Shown piece by piece: positions 1-11,983 of a stretch of DNA of 64,000 bases. This DNA comes from Megalobrama amblycephala. Taxonomy: Eukaryota > Chordata > Actinopteri > Cypriniformes > Xenocyprididae. The stretch spans positions 6,085,513-6,149,512 of the forward strand of contig NC_063062.1 of assembly GCF_018812025.1 (NCBI RefSeq), written 5' to 3'. Below the pieces are notes generated by a model. That model was not told the DNA's origin. It was given only the letters and a program-made list of their open reading frames with translations, and did not search any database. Made by a program: the position numbers and the translations under genes. Positions within the stretch are counted from its first letter, which is position 1; each line of letters begins with the position of its first letter.

Positions 1-618
1 TACCTGAACCTCATAGCGATTAGCTGCCATGTTTTTCACTTGATATCTGCATAAAGTCAAGAACTGCTCTGGTTTCTCCAGTCCGCTGCCAATCCCACAA
101 TTCACACACGAGCACGAGGCTCAACTTCCATGGGAATAAATTGAAAACGCTCGCTCTGCTCCGTGCCAGTGGGCATGCAACGTAACCCTTCAGATTAGAG
201 GCTACTAGCTTCAAACAACTGAAAAAACAGGGAGGCTGCTTCAGTGGTGAGTTAAAACTAGCTCCTCTTATTACATTGGACAGGGACTGGTTTAACGTCA
301 TGCTAGTTCAGGAGCTAGAGCGATGCATTTGTCTCTCTGCATTACATTCACTTGGGTTCTTCAGTTTGGAGCATGCTGACACATGTTGACTGTGTGAAGG
401 TCAACCACCATCTCCATTCATTCCACTATAACTCACTGGTTGGAAATGGAAGTTCACGCTTAATGTGCACAAACTGTACATACATGCATTGCACACAGAT
501 ACAAACATGCCCAGTTTCTGTAGCTAGTCCATCTTGGATGAAATCTTTGTTCCTGCATATTGAAGCACTTAAAACCACTTTCTAATGGTTTAATTAGTCT
601 AATAACAATGTCCAACAT
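1..618. other. Unassigned sequence at the left edge
   Basis: I see no repeat family, splice-bounded exon or RNA gene here. The open frames on both strands are short, lack recognisable domains and look like chance. Confidence 0.5.
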
Positions 619-1199
619 TGGACATATTCACTGGGGTTCAATGGGTTGAAGGTCCAAATTGTCATTTCAGTGCAGCTTCAAAGGGCTCTACACGTTCCCA
701 GATGAGGAATAAGGGTCTTGTCTAGTGAAACGATTGGCCATTTTCTAAAATAAAAAAAAAAAAGTTATATACTTTTTAACCACAAATGCTCATCTTACAC
801 TAGCTCTTTCGCCCTACCACGGTACTTCTGCCTATATGTCACACGTGACCTTTCCAATGTGATTATGTAATGCGTGGTGCGTCGCAGAGCAGTGCAAGAC
901 GAGCATTTGTGGTTAAAAAGTATATTAATTTTTATTTTTTTAGAAAATGACCAATCATTTTACTAGATAAGACTCTTATTCCTCATCTGGGATCGTGTAG
1001 AGCCCTTTGAAGCTGCACTGAAACTGTAATTTGGACCTTCATCCCGTTGAACCCCAGTCAAGTCCACTATATGGAGAAAAATCCTGGAATGTTTTCCTCA
1101 AAAACCATAATTTCTTTTCAACTGAAGACATGAACATCTTAGATGACATGGGGGAGAGTAAATTATCATGAAATTTTATTTCTGAAGTGAACTGATCCT
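619..1199. mobile_element. Foldback DNA element, decayed copy (TTAA family)
   Basis: The two halves are inverted copies of each other: the block with ccacaaatgctcatcttac near 780-800 is answered by gacgagcatttgtggtt near 899-915, and tgaaggtccaaattg near 647 by caatttggaccttca near 1028. The right end reads gaactgatcctttaa, so it finishes at a TTAA. The family is better preserved at 25735-27622. Here the outer left arm is missing and the centre is shortened. No coding capacity is visible, so it is a non-autonomous element with arms of several hundred bases. Confidence 0.8.
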
Positions 1200-1203
1200 T
1201 TAA

Positions 1204-2117
1204 AGTCTGATTGTAGTCAGCGCACAAAGACAAAGGCTTTTTTTCACAAACTAAATCAAACACAGAAAAATCACAGGAGAAATAGTATAATCGACTTGTC
1301 GAGCAGTTGTGCTCATGCAAAATATATATGTTTGAATTCGTCTTGTCAATCATTTTACAATATTATGTTTAAAAAGTGAACATGGCAAAACGGGACATGA
1401 AAGAGCAGCAAACCATAGAGAGAAATGTATTTTGAACTGGTGTAGCATTTTTGCCCCAGGGAGCAAACACTGCATCACATCCCATTAAGATCTACACATG
1501 AAATACATGTAAGGTCACACCTGTCATGGCACTCTCCTCTACACAGAGCCTGGCAGAATAAATAAACCTTTCTCAAAGACTGAGGATGCTGAATGACAGG
1601 GGTTCGGACCTTATCTTGGCATCAGGACGGATCTTCATTCAGGCCCCCCACGTCACCGGCCCTGAGCTAAGCTCATTATGTAAAACACAGCATGGTGTGA
1701 GGGCCACATCCTGGTGACTAAACCCACATTGACGATGCACTTCATGTTTGGAAACATCTATTTTAAGCTGACACTGTCTGCAGCCCCGCTCAGAGGACAG
1801 ACGTCGGGCGCAGAAATCTCCAGTGACATTGAATCACCCCTTCCCAGCTGCTTTGTTTATATCCCTCCACAACACAGGTAGCCCACTTTTGTTGGACTAT
1901 TTCTTTCAGGAGATGAGAAGCAGTGCAAAAACTGCACTTGAAGTCTTGGGTTTTTAATAAATAATACCTTATACAATATTTCTAAGCTAATAATGGACCT
2001 GAGATCCAGTGGCCCACATGGTGCATCTATATTTGACCAAAGTTAAGGGAAGGGAATCACATACAGTGTACACACTTTTAAATTCAACCCAATATGGCTA
2101 AATTTAGGTTGTGCAGA
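1204..2117. other. Unassigned, apparently single-copy sequence
   Basis: No second copy of this stretch occurs in the window and no domain, tRNA or exon is recognisable. Confidence 0.45.
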
Positions 2118-3290
2118 GGACTAAAACATCCTTAAAACCTTTAAATATATTAATGGAAAATTGTGCAATTAATCTAATTAGTTAAGTAATGGTCTAAATG
2201 ATTAGAAACAAACTAAACAGACTTTTAATTGGCTGCGAGGGAACTTATCATTCCGGCATTGCACGTCTATTTCATTATAATTCAAAAGACTTGCTTGGCG
2301 CACTCGAAAGTAATTGAGGCGATATTTTAAAACTGTAGTGTTAGCAGCTTTTCTAAGATGTTTTTAAAATGTGATGATTTGTTCATGCATGAATATGGAG
2401 GATTTCTCGCTTCATGCTTTTGCATCAACAAACTGAGGGTATGCCTATTTAAATTCATGCTTAAATTTCTTCCATAGACGGTAATGAATTCCAATGAATA
2501 TTCCCGGGTTCGTATTTAGTCAGATATGATTTCTTCTGACCTGTTTTCAGAAGTAAAGACTGACACTGTGATTCAATACTGATTAATTACTGGCCCTCTG
2601 TGGATGTTTCCACTGTGACAGAATGACCTGAGATAAATTACTATGGTGTGTTTAACATATACCTCTATGTGACTTTTTCATGCTGATTCAAATTCGTATT
2701 AAAAAAAACCCCTACACTATTAATGAAAGAATCTTGTTTAAAATAAGTAGAACAAAAGCAGAATATCTTGGAAATCCTGTCAGAGTCAGTCTACTCGATA
2801 GGTTTTGCATGAGGGCCCAGATGAACTTTCATCACCCCACTTTTGAGTTGTGTTTGCCCCCATCAGTAATGGCTGTCCCCCTCAGTGCTCTTCCATCTCA
2901 GATGGCCCATCATCCACCCCACGATCAATTCCTCAAAGTGATTTGCCATTAACCTTGCCGTTGTGATGGACTTCTGTGGCCAGTGGCTGTAGCCCAGCAA
3001 TTTTTCCGGTTTGGAGTTTGATAGGAAAATAATGAGTGGAATCCCTGTTGTAATCTTTAACAGTAGGGGGAACATTTGCAAGATCCACAGGCTCTAAAAC
3101 GCTTGAATTACTTGACAGGGTACACTTCGCTGAAAGCCACCGATTAAACCCTGTAGAACAGGAACGTCAATCCCAGTTTCCCCAAGAGGTAGGCAGCTAA
3201 TTTTCCTCTCAGCACAATTATATAAGTCAATTACATGAATGTGTGCAAGCAGGAAAAGATTAAAAGATCAACAAAAACAATCAATCAATC

Positions 3291-4214
3291 TACAGTACAG
3301 TCCAAAAGTTTGGAACCACTAAGATTTTTAATGTTTTTAAAAGAAGTTTCGTCTGCTCACCAAGGCTACATTTATTTAATTAAAAATACAGTAAAAAACA
3401 GTAATATTGTGAAATATTATTACAATTTAAAATAACTGTGTACTATTTAAATATATTTGAGAAAGTAATTTATTCCTGTGATGCAAAGCTGAATTTTCAG
3501 CATCGTTACTCCAGTCTTCAGTGTCACATGATCCTTCAGAAATCATTCTAATATGCTGATTTGCTGCTCAATAAACATTTATGATTATTTTCAATGTTTT
3601 TTTTTTTCAGGATTCCTTGATGAATAGAAAGTTCAAAAGAACAGCATTTATCTGAAATACAAAGCTTCTGTAGCATTATACACTACCGTTCAAAAGTTTG
3701 GGGTCAGTAAGAATTTTTATTTTTATTTTTTTGAAAAGAAATTAAAGAAATGAATACTTTTATTCAGCAAGGATGCATTAAATCAATCAAAAGTGGCAGT
3801 AAAGACATTTATAATGTTACAAAAGATTAGATTTCAGATAAACACTGTTCTTTTGAACTTTCTATTCATCAAATAATCCTGAAAAAAATATTGTACACAA
3901 ATATTTTGTACAATTGTACACATTAAATGTTTCTTGAGCAGCAGATCAGCATATTAGAATGATTTATGAAGGATCATGTGACACTGAAGACTGGAGTAAC
4001 GATGCTGAAAATTCAGCTTTGCATCACAGGAATAAATTACTTTGTGAAATATATTCAAATAGAAAATAGTTATTTTAAATTGTAATAATATTTCACAATA
4101 TTACTGTTTTTTACTGTATTTTTAATTAAATAAATGTAGGCTTGGTGAGCAGACGAAACTTCTTTTAAAAACATTAAAAATCTTAGTGGTTCCAAACTTT
4201 TGGACTGTACTGTA
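3291..4214. mobile_element. Palindromic Tc1/mariner-like foldback element at a TA site
   Basis: The ends are tacagtacagtccaaaag and its complement cttttggactgtactgta. Arms of roughly 350 bases are near-perfect inverted copies, so both strands encode almost the same meaningless peptide near the tips. The loop near 3683-3720 carries a second terminus-like motif (cgttcaaaagtttggggtc), which I know from Tc1-type MITEs of fish. The paralogous site at 4733-4745 has a single TA with no element, which shows directly that TA was the target. There is no transposase. Confidence 0.9.
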
Positions 4215-4231
4215 TATAGTTCTGTATTTCT

Positions 4232-4418
4232 ACACTGTAAAAAAAAAAAAAATAAAAAAAAAATCATAATTTAATCACAACATTTTTTCTTTTGTCGAAT
4301 CAACTTAGACAATTAATGTGGTAGATAACATACTTTTTTGAGTTTCTGTTGATTAAACCAATCGCCTTCATTGTCTTAACTCAAATTTTTAATTCCAATG
4401 AACTCAAAATTTTAAAGG
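4232..4418. mobile_element. MITE with CACTGTAAAA ends, right-truncated copy
   Basis: It begins acactgtaaaaaaa and matches the complete copy at 4753-4980, but the right terminal inverted repeat is missing. It runs straight into the ttagttcaccc element. Confidence 0.7.
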
Positions 4419-4495
4419 GTTAGTTCACCCAAAAATGAAAATTATGTCATTAATGACTCACCCTCATTTCGTTACAAACCCGTAAGACTTTTGGA
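4419..4495. mobile_element. Left end of a TTAA element (ttagttcaccc family), truncated
   Basis: It starts agggttagttcacccaaaaa and copies the first 78 bases of the element at 4990-5292. It is cut at the duplication junction. Confidence 0.75.
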
Positions 4496-5077
4496 CTAAA
4501 CCATCCTTAAAACCTTTAAATATATTAATGGAAAATTGTGCAATTAATCTAATTAGTTAAGTAATGGCCTAAATGATTAGAAACAAACCAAACAGACTTT
4601 TAATTGGCTGCGAGGGAACTTATCATTCCGGCATTGCACGTCTATTTCATTATAATTCAAAAGACTTGCTTGGCGCACTCGAAACAGGAAAACAGGAAAA
4701 GATTAAAAGATCAACAAAAACAATCAATCAATCTATATAGTTTTGTATTTCTACACTGTAAAAAAAAAAAAATCATAATTTAATCACAACTTTTTTTTCT
4801 TTTGTCGAATCAACTTAGACAATTAATGTGGTAGATAACATACTTTTTTGAGTTTCTGTTGATTAAACCAATCGCCTTCATTGTCTTAACTCAAATATTT
4901 AATTCCAATGAACTCAAAATTTTAAGGCAACCAGGTAACTAACTTTTTGAAGTTAAACCAACAATATTTTTTTACAGTGTCCCATTAAAAGGTTAGTTCA
5001 CCCAAAAATGAAAATTCTGTCATTAATTACTCACCCTCATGTCGTTACAAACCCGTAAGACTTTTGGACTAAACCAC
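4496..5077. repeat. Tandem duplication, unit 2 (with empty site)
   Basis: This is the shorter second unit of the duplication beginning at 2118. At 4733-4745 it reads aatctatatag, where unit 1 has aatcTA, then the 0.9 kb palindromic element, then TAtatag. It therefore preserves the uninterrupted target. Confidence 0.85.
4753..4980. mobile_element. MITE with acactgtaaaa / ttttacagtgt ends
   Basis: Terminal inverted repeats of about 14 bases bound a 228-base AT-rich body without coding potential. The truncated sister lies at 4232-4418. The superfamily cannot be decided from the ends alone. Confidence 0.75.
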
Positions 5078-5292
5078 TCAATTCAAATGGATTCGTTTTA
5101 AGATCTCTTTAAGAATTTTTTCAAAGTGGTAGTCACGTAGCTGTCTATGGAGGGACGGAAAGCTCTCAGATTTCATCCAAAAGATCTTCATTTGTGTTCT
5201 GAAGATAAACAAAAAGTCTTACAGGTTTGGAATGACATGAGGGTGAGTAATAAATGACAGAACTTTCATTTTTGGTTGAACTCACCCTTTAA
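4990..5292. mobile_element. Short TTAA MITE (ttagttcaccc family)
   Basis: It opens ggttagttcacccaaaaatg and closes with the inverted equivalent tttcatttttggttgaact, with matching inner blocks (cctcatgtcgtt against aatgacatgagg). TTAA lies at both edges. Relatives occur at 56159-56576 and, more distantly, at 63297. No protein is encoded. Confidence 0.85.
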
Positions 5293-7592
5293 GACGAACC
5301 TATCCACCCTTATAAGGCCTCTATAGCCATAAAGCTGTAGTTTGTCATTTTCATGAGTTCATTAGCTAATCCAGAGCTTCAAACGAACTGGTCACATAAC
5401 TGGTGAAAATCATTTAACGGAAACCATTACAGAAACCGTCTCGCAGTCCTCCCTACCATCAATTTTACATTACGTTCTCAAGAAGAATCATGTTTAATGA
5501 TTATTTTCAATTTCGTTTTTCAGAGCAGCAAAAGTACTCCATAGTTATTCCTTTGATATATTGAATTGTAGCGGAAATAGAAATTACTCCATTCAAAGGA
5601 TTTAAATCAAACTCATACAGAACAGAAATGTATCACTGAAGCAAAATATCAGCTTTTAGGACTGTTAGGTGGGTAAGTTGGATTATTACTCAGCCGCCTT
5701 AATATTTCACTCAGTATTTTACTCGACATTAATTTCGCACAGCAGGACTTGAAGACTCCATATGGTATCTTGGATAGAACACAAAAAAAATAATGATGTA
5801 TATATTTTTGACATCTTTTCCCTTTTAAATATTTTATTTCCTTAAAGGATCTCATTTATTTCAAAAGTTGCAATTTTCGCTTTCATGTGACAGCACACAG
5901 ACCAAAAAAATAAATAAATTGCAGTTATCAGTTATTTTCACTGTTTACTCCTTGTTTCTTCTACTTGCTTTGTCCAAGAAATTGCTTTGCAGCAAGTATA
6001 CAAGTATATACTGCCTAAACTCTAAAATTGTGTTCTAGGAAGACAGATAACAAGTCCAGGTTTTCAGCTCTCACAAACAACTTGATTACTCTATATAAAT
6101 CACAGAATTTGTTGAAGGTCTGACTAGTTAAAGATATTTTCTAGGACTTAAATGTGGCAGTTCGGCTGACTGCACTGATGTGTTTTCGCCAGTGTCCACA
6201 ACTCGACACGCTATATCGTCCAAATGAATTTCCTTTAATTTGCACTCTGCCAACATCACATTTAAATTGTGCTTTAAAGTTAGGCCTCTGTGGAATATGG
6301 CTGTGTGAACCATGTAACTAATGTTCCATGAACAGCACGCCGTTTGAGCTTCCCTCGCAATGCAACTTGCTTTGGATATTAAAATCCATCAATGAGTCCT
6401 TAGCTGTCATGTAGGTCATGAAAGAGCAGAATGTCTCTTCTATCACCTGCCAAGCAAACTAGATAGAGCCAAATGTTTTTGATAAAACTGGAATATTTTG
6501 TCAAAAATGGGTTTGGGTGGTTATTTTTTCAGCTTTACTTTTTACAGGAACGTACCTTTCGCTTGGTTTTCTATTTTTTTTTTTATCCGCAAGTCCAATT
6601 AAACTTTTAAATCCTGTAAGCAAGGCATTTGGAAATCTTCAAACCAAATAATTGGATGCCTTTAGAAAGACAAAGCTAAATATGAACTCACTTTGGCAAT
6701 AAACATTCTCCTTTTCTCTTAATTTAAAAGTTTATTTAGTCATCTTCCAGTTCATTATGCAATTTCCGACTGTCGCATCAACAATGGAAGCGTTCGGAGA
6801 TCTCCTGCAGTAACGCGCCTGTTTCTTTTGGGTGTATCGTGCAGGCTGTTTTTGTTCACCGAAGAGCATCAGCCCACCTTGGTCCTCTGGGAGCCGGTCC
6901 TGTTTGCTGTGTCTGATGTAAATGTCAGGTTCTTCGTACGTATGTTGCTCTGTTATATTGAGCATGAATAGCCTCAGGGGAAGTTATGTCACCATCGATC
7001 TGGGGATATTTTCTTCACGCTGATGTCCTATTCTTTGTGAATGCAGTTTCAACACAGTTTCAGCACTCTTGTCAGATGTGCTCATGAGGTGGCCCCAGGA
7101 AAAATGCTCCAGAAACTTGGGCATACTTAAAGAAAAGGCCACTGTTTAATCAGTGGGAGCCGGGACCCATTTGAGAGGTTCAGCACACTTGAACGATGGC
7201 TTAAGAGACACATTAGACAAAATCAGCTTTAAAATAAACAAATACATCTAAAAACCAATACATAAACTGACATATTTCTTATTTGAAATTTTTCCCCCTT
7301 AGCAATGTAGCGAGAGATAATTCTGTGTTGTGGCTTATATCTGAGCCTTGGTTCTATCCATCAATTGATTGGATGAAGGCAGATCTGAATGTGAGCTCAG
7401 TAGATTATAGGGGTGGGATTTTTATTTTTTTATTTATATGGACAATATGATTGGAGGAGACTTGCATATGTCACCGGTGAAAAGTCTTGACATTTTCTTC
7501 AAAACTTCTGAGGTCATAACATTTAAATAAATAAATAAATAAACATGGATGAATTGTTCACAAAAAGATCATTAAGATGCATTTAGAAAATA
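5293..7592. other. Unassigned sequence
   Basis: I see no repeat relationship with the rest of the window and no gene. The open frames at 5649-5855, 6128-6313 and 6732-6965 on the minus strand lack recognisable domains. Confidence 0.45.
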
Positions 7593-8833
7593 TACACTTT
7601 AAAAAGAAATTCAGGGGACCTGTTACCACAACTTAAATAAATGCAATTTAGTGATTCAACTAAAACTTTTAAGTTGCAAACATTACTCTGAGTTCTGTTG
7701 ACATAATAATGTTGATCATTACATTAACTTAATACTGTGTGTAATCTAAACTCACATTTCTACTTTAATTTTTTTTTTTTTTTCCAAATTAAGTTGTAGT
7801 AACGTAATGAAATTGTCTTGATAACTTTGGAAATTAGGCAGTGGATTTCTAGTTCCCAAGCATGCTTTGTGAAGGACTGGATGAGGAGAATAAATGTTGA
7901 AATTAAGTGTTATTTTATTTGTTTTTAGTGAAGGGAAAGACCTGTTAATGTTTAATGCTGTTATGTTTGACGTTTAAAAGATTTTCTGTAATGTTGGTGT
8001 TTTTGTGGTTACCATTGTGCTGAAGAGTAGACATGAAAGTAAATGCATTGACTCTTTAAGCAGTGACTGCGCTAATGTCAGTGAGAAGTCATGCATTATT
8101 TATTATTTATTTAGCATGTCATTTTAATAAACAAGTAAAACAACATGCTAAATAAGTTACATTAAGCATGTGCAGTGATCGCTGTGGATTTTAAAGTCCC
8201 CCTGTGGTGAAAAAAGCTTTTAATGTTGTTAATATGTCGACGTGGTGTTTTTAATGTGCTTTAAGACTATAAGTCAACACCATTGCAGAGTATTTTCTCT
8301 TTAAAACTGCAGTGAACCAAATACAGTCTCAAAAACGCTGTTTGAAATCACTGGTGTTTCTGACGTCACACATGACCTTGTAACCAATCACGTCAATGTG
8401 TGATCATCAGCGAGGGGATCTCTGAGCTCATGGAGTGGGTGGAGGTCAGATTAATTTGCATATTCATAGAATCACGTATACTAAATGAGGCAAGAGTTGC
8501 ATTCAAGCTATTTTAAGGCATGAAGACATTTTTTCAAGGAAAGAAATGTTTAAATATGTCATTTTAGTGATCAAAGATGAGATTTAAGGAATAAAATGAT
8601 TAATTACATGGGAACTTTAACATAGTCTGACATAAATAAGATTAATTGGTTCCAGGGCTACTAACTACTAATCAACTTAAAATTTGTATTTATGTTACAA
8701 ATGATTAAGTTCATCGAACTCAATATAGTTTGTTGGTTGAACATAATTTAATTCAAAGTTGTCATAACTAAAAAAAACTAATGCAAATGGTTATTTATTG
8801 GTTATTTTTTTACCATTATTTTAGTATAGTGTA
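7593..8833. mobile_element. DNA element with tacact-taaaa ends, carrying a nested insertion
   Basis: Its body is shared with 14402-15138: common blocks include cttttaagttgcaaacatta, gttgatcattac and gtgaagggaaagacctgtta. It starts tacactttaaaaag and ends ccattattttagtatagtgta. A separate TTAA element (8195-8616) lies inside. No transposase is visible, so it is non-autonomous. Confidence 0.75.
8195..8616. mobile_element. TTAA-flanked non-autonomous DNA element (nested)
   Basis: TTAA at 8191-8194 and 8617-8620 flanks ends of the form agtccccctgtgg and catgggaact. The body (ctctttaaaactgcag, tggtgtttctgacgtcaca, ggcaagagtt, tcaagctattttaaggcat) is shared with the element ending at 58929, which keeps extra central sequence lost here. 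An ATTTGCAT octamer sits at 8454-8461. Confidence 0.85.
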
Positions 8834-8984
8834 GATAGTGTAAATTTCCATTTCATGCTGACTTTAAGAAGCCAAAGCTAAGTTTCCTTTTTTTAATAGT
8901 GGTAATTGTGGGAAGCTTTTTATGTCTTCTGAGAATCCTGGCCAGTGTCTTGGTTTATGCAGTGCTTTTTTGTGGAGGTAGTAT

Positions 8985-9254
8985 GTGGACGACAAAAATA
9001 GGATTAATAAAATGATTAGGAAGGCTGGTTCGGTTATTGGTTTTACTTCAGATTCACTTGAGGTCACGGTGGAAAAGGGAACAAGGGCAAAATTAAAAAT
9101 GATTTTGACTTATGAAAGTCATCCACTATGTAGTATATTTAGTGGACTTAAAAGTTCATTTAGTAAGAGATTAGTGATGCCTCAGTGTTCTACTAAGCGA
9201 TTTAGAAGGTCTTTTATTCCTGCTGCAGTGAGTTTTTTTAATGAAGCTGTGTAA
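8985..9254 (+). pseudogene. LINE ORF2 C-terminal fragment
   Basis: About 89 residues stay open, with the pattern usual at the extreme C-terminus of fish L2/CR1-type ORF2 proteins: a DDKNRINKMIRKAGSVIG block, a conserved SHPL followed by LKSSFSKRL, and a final CSTKRFRRSFIPAAVSFFN. The upstream frame is broken by a stop just before 8985, and none of the reverse transcriptase motifs are present. Family assignment rests on my recall of this C-terminal pattern. The fragment cannot be functional. Confidence 0.75.
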
Positions 9255-9274
9255 TTACTGTATGGATTGATTGT

Positions 9275-9917
9275 AGGGGTGTAACGATACCCTCATGTCA
9301 CCATTCGATACATATCATGATACTGAACTTACGATACGATATTATTGCGATACTCCAAGACATATGGTAAAAGGTTAACAAAAAATGTACTGTTGATTAA
9401 AATGTTAAATCTGGTATTACATTGGGGGTGGAAATGAATAGGCTTGGACTTGGTGAAACGCAGATCTATTTTAGATGAAAATGCTTGCACTCTGTCACTG
9501 ACTAGATATATTTAAAATAATGTAGGCCACTTTTTAAGTTGCTTTTAGTTGTACTTTACATTTTGTACTATTTTTTATTTTTTTTTATTTTAAATTGTTG
9601 TTATATTCTGTTGTGATTTTATGTTCTTATGTACAGCTCTTTGAGAAGCTGCTTTAAAGGCGCTATATAAAATAAAGTTATTATTATTATTATTATAAAA
9701 CATTTGGGATTATCAGGAGCAACAAATATTCCCTCATTGCATTATTATACATTATATTCAATATTATATATAGTAGTTTAATGTAGTACTGTAGCACTTT
9801 TTCTCACATAGCAATTTTCATTTTTGGTGAACTATACACAATACATATTGTCACTATCCACGATACGATATTGTTGCATTTTTGTATTGCGATATATTGT
9901 GACACGATATATTGTTA
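9275..9917. mobile_element. hAT-type element inserted in the LINE 3' UTR
   Basis: The 8-base target duplication ttgattgt is exact (9267-9274 and 9918-9925), and the LINE 3' UTR continues on the far side. The left end aggggtgtaacgatac is a typical hAT-like start; the right end is degraded but keeps the cgatacgatat / cgatatatt character. No transposase is visible. A LINE/SINE-like tail lies inside it at about 9533-9697. Confidence 0.8.
9533..9697 (+). mobile_element. LINE/SINE 3' tail nested inside the hAT element
   Basis: The segment includes cagctctttgagaagctgc and ggcgctatataaaataaag, then a (TTA)n tail at 9678-9696. This tail structure is characteristic of several fish non-LTR retroelements. 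Everything 5' is absent. Confidence 0.65.
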
Positions 9918-10040
9918 TTGATTGTGCTGTAATGTTTAAGTATTTGTGCTGTTTGTGATGTGTAATGGTGGCAAATGGGTTTCCCTTCAAGTAGATTAAT
10001 AAAGATTTCTAAAAATGTGCTTTCTAGGCCTGGCAAAGTC

Positions 10041-10180
10041 AAGGTTCAAGGTTGTTTTATTTATATAGCACATTTAAAAACAGCAAGCATGGCTGACCAA
10101 AGTGCTGAACAATAAAGCGAAGGAAAAAGAAAGTACAAAGTGCTACATACAAGCACAAAAGTCATGTAAATCAATAAAAA
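10041..10180 (-). mobile_element. LINE/SINE 3' tail in reverse orientation
   Basis: Read on the minus strand it gives cagcactttggtcagccatg and then aatgtgctatataaataaaa, a common fish non-LTR 3' end. Only the tail is present. Confidence 0.6.
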
Positions 10181-11912
10181 TGCAAAACAATATATAAATA
10201 AAATAATAAAGAAATGGACTTTCTATAATGACATATTTCTTTCTAATTATGTCAAGCTTTAAAATATCTTTGTGTACACTGTAGGGAAACTGCTGTTTAT
10301 GTAACTACAAAATAATAAAACGACTGGAAAAGACATTAATTCATTAGTCATGAAGAGTTTCAACTCTGAAAAACAGTCAGTCCTTGAAACTTCTGGAATT
10401 AAGTAATTCATTTTGATTTTATAATTTATAATTATTTTATTTAATCACTTAAATATTGCCAACCTAGTTTCTGTAAATAAAAGTTTAAAAAGCTTTGTCA
10501 CCACTCTCCTGCCCAACTTCAGCAGAGAAGTAAAACACTGATATCAATCTATTTCGGACCATTCCAATAGAGACTTTTCGGGACCTTTAGCAAGTGCTGT
10601 TCGGGACCCTTTCTTTTGATGTTACAGATTGATTCGTCCGTGAGCAGAAGTTCATGCACCCAAGCGACTTGATCCAACTCTTAGTTCCACTAGACACTTT
10701 ACAGCCAACATCAGGGGGCCTTGAAATATTGTCTTGAAAATATTGGTCCAAGCTTTGGATCCAGCCATTTTAAATCATTTCTTCCCCTTATATAAGCTAC
10801 AAGTAACCACTGTAAACAAACAGGCCTCTTGTGTATATTCTGAGTGTTCCTAAACTCCAGCAGCCTCTCGCTGCACACAGAGAGCACTGGCTCTCTAAAG
10901 AGCAACGCACATTAAACTTCAAATGATCTCATTCCAACTGAGAATTTGGAGCACGTTTAAATTGGCTCCCATTATCAGAGTGACTCATTTCTTGTACGGG
11001 CTACGCAAAGTCATTACCAGAATTCACCATAGTGTCAACCTAAATTGGCTGTCTAAATGTACCCGGTCCCACTTGAAAGTGGAAAATGTAATTTTTATTT
11101 AAAGTTTTTAGCATTTTAAAACAGAATAATTATATTTTTATAATAAAGCGATATAGTCAACATGTGGTAATACTATCTGCTATCTATGCGTGAGATACCC
11201 ATCACAGGTAATGTGCTGACGTATTCAAACATTCATACGAGTTGGTCCTTGACAAGTTATTAAAGATAAGGACCATGAGGAGTCCCGCAGGATTCTAGTG
11301 TCATCCTTTATATTAATGATTTCCTGGAGAGAGAAACTTGTTCTGCACAGAATTCATCTTGGCAAAGCTATGCTTTGTTTGATCGACATCCTCTTTGTTC
11401 CAAAGAGTTTGCATTTGTCATTCTCCAGCAGCACAGGTAATGATCAGACTGCATGATAATCATATCCACTGTCACTCCAAAACATATGACATATTATACA
11501 TTACTGCATTTTTCTTTCTCCTGAGACAATTTTTTTCCATTGACAATAGACTGATTACATGCCCCCTGAAGGATGGATATTAGCTTGAGCTGTTATTGGT
11601 AATTATTAACACCTGTGCTCAATCAATTTTTCTTTTTTTACAGAAATACATCAGTGATACATAAGTCTGGTGAATATTGTAGCTCTTTGTGCCCAGATTC
11701 AACTAAGCCATGCTGGATAAAATAGCTTACACCAGTCTAGATCAGGTTTGCTACTTTTAGAGTCATCTGACCAGCAAAACCATCAGCAAAACCAATCAGC
11801 AACACCAGTTCAAGGTTACAATGTTTTGTCTTTATGAGAGAGTCAAGGAATCATTCATTCAACCAAGTAGTTCAAAATGTTGATTCATAAAGGAATGAAA
11901 CAAATGGCTGCA
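10181..11912. other. Unassigned sequence
   Basis: No repeat partner within the window and no recognisable gene. The two open frames of 62-64 codons are unsupported. Confidence 0.45.
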
Positions 11913-11983
11913 TCCAAAATCGCACACTTCTCTACTATAAAGCAGGCAATAAGCAGTATGTGAACAAAGTATGTCTGAATTTA

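Larger units (their letters stand above)
2118..4495. repeat. Tandem duplication, unit 1
   Basis: Bases 2118-2310, 3250-3292 and 4214-4418 reappear in the same order at about 4496-4684, 4694-4735 and 4736-4928 with a few per cent difference. The breakpoint shares ggactaaa, found at 2118, about 4494 and about 5066, which fits a microhomology-mediated tandem duplication. Unit 1 has two blocks that unit 2 lacks: about 2311-3249, and the palindromic element at 3291-4214. It has itself lost about 60 bases that unit 2 keeps, the right end of a CACTGTAAAA-type MITE. Confidence 0.85.
8850..10015 (+). mobile_element. 5'-truncated LINE (L2/CR1-like 3' end), interrupted by a hAT
   Basis: The fragment keeps the last part of ORF2 (8985-9254) and a 3' UTR that resumes after the nested element at about 9926 and ends near 10015 with attaataaagatttct. 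The UTR style (a gcaaatgggtttccc block, then a short A/T-rich end) is what I recall from fish L2-like LINEs. The reverse transcriptase and endonuclease are missing, so it is a dead, 5'-truncated copy. Confidence 0.7.

Noticed and set aside
3235..4267. The same peptide found on both strands (LEPLRFLMFLKEVSSAHQ)
   Set aside because: It is a mirror effect of the palindromic element, not two genes.
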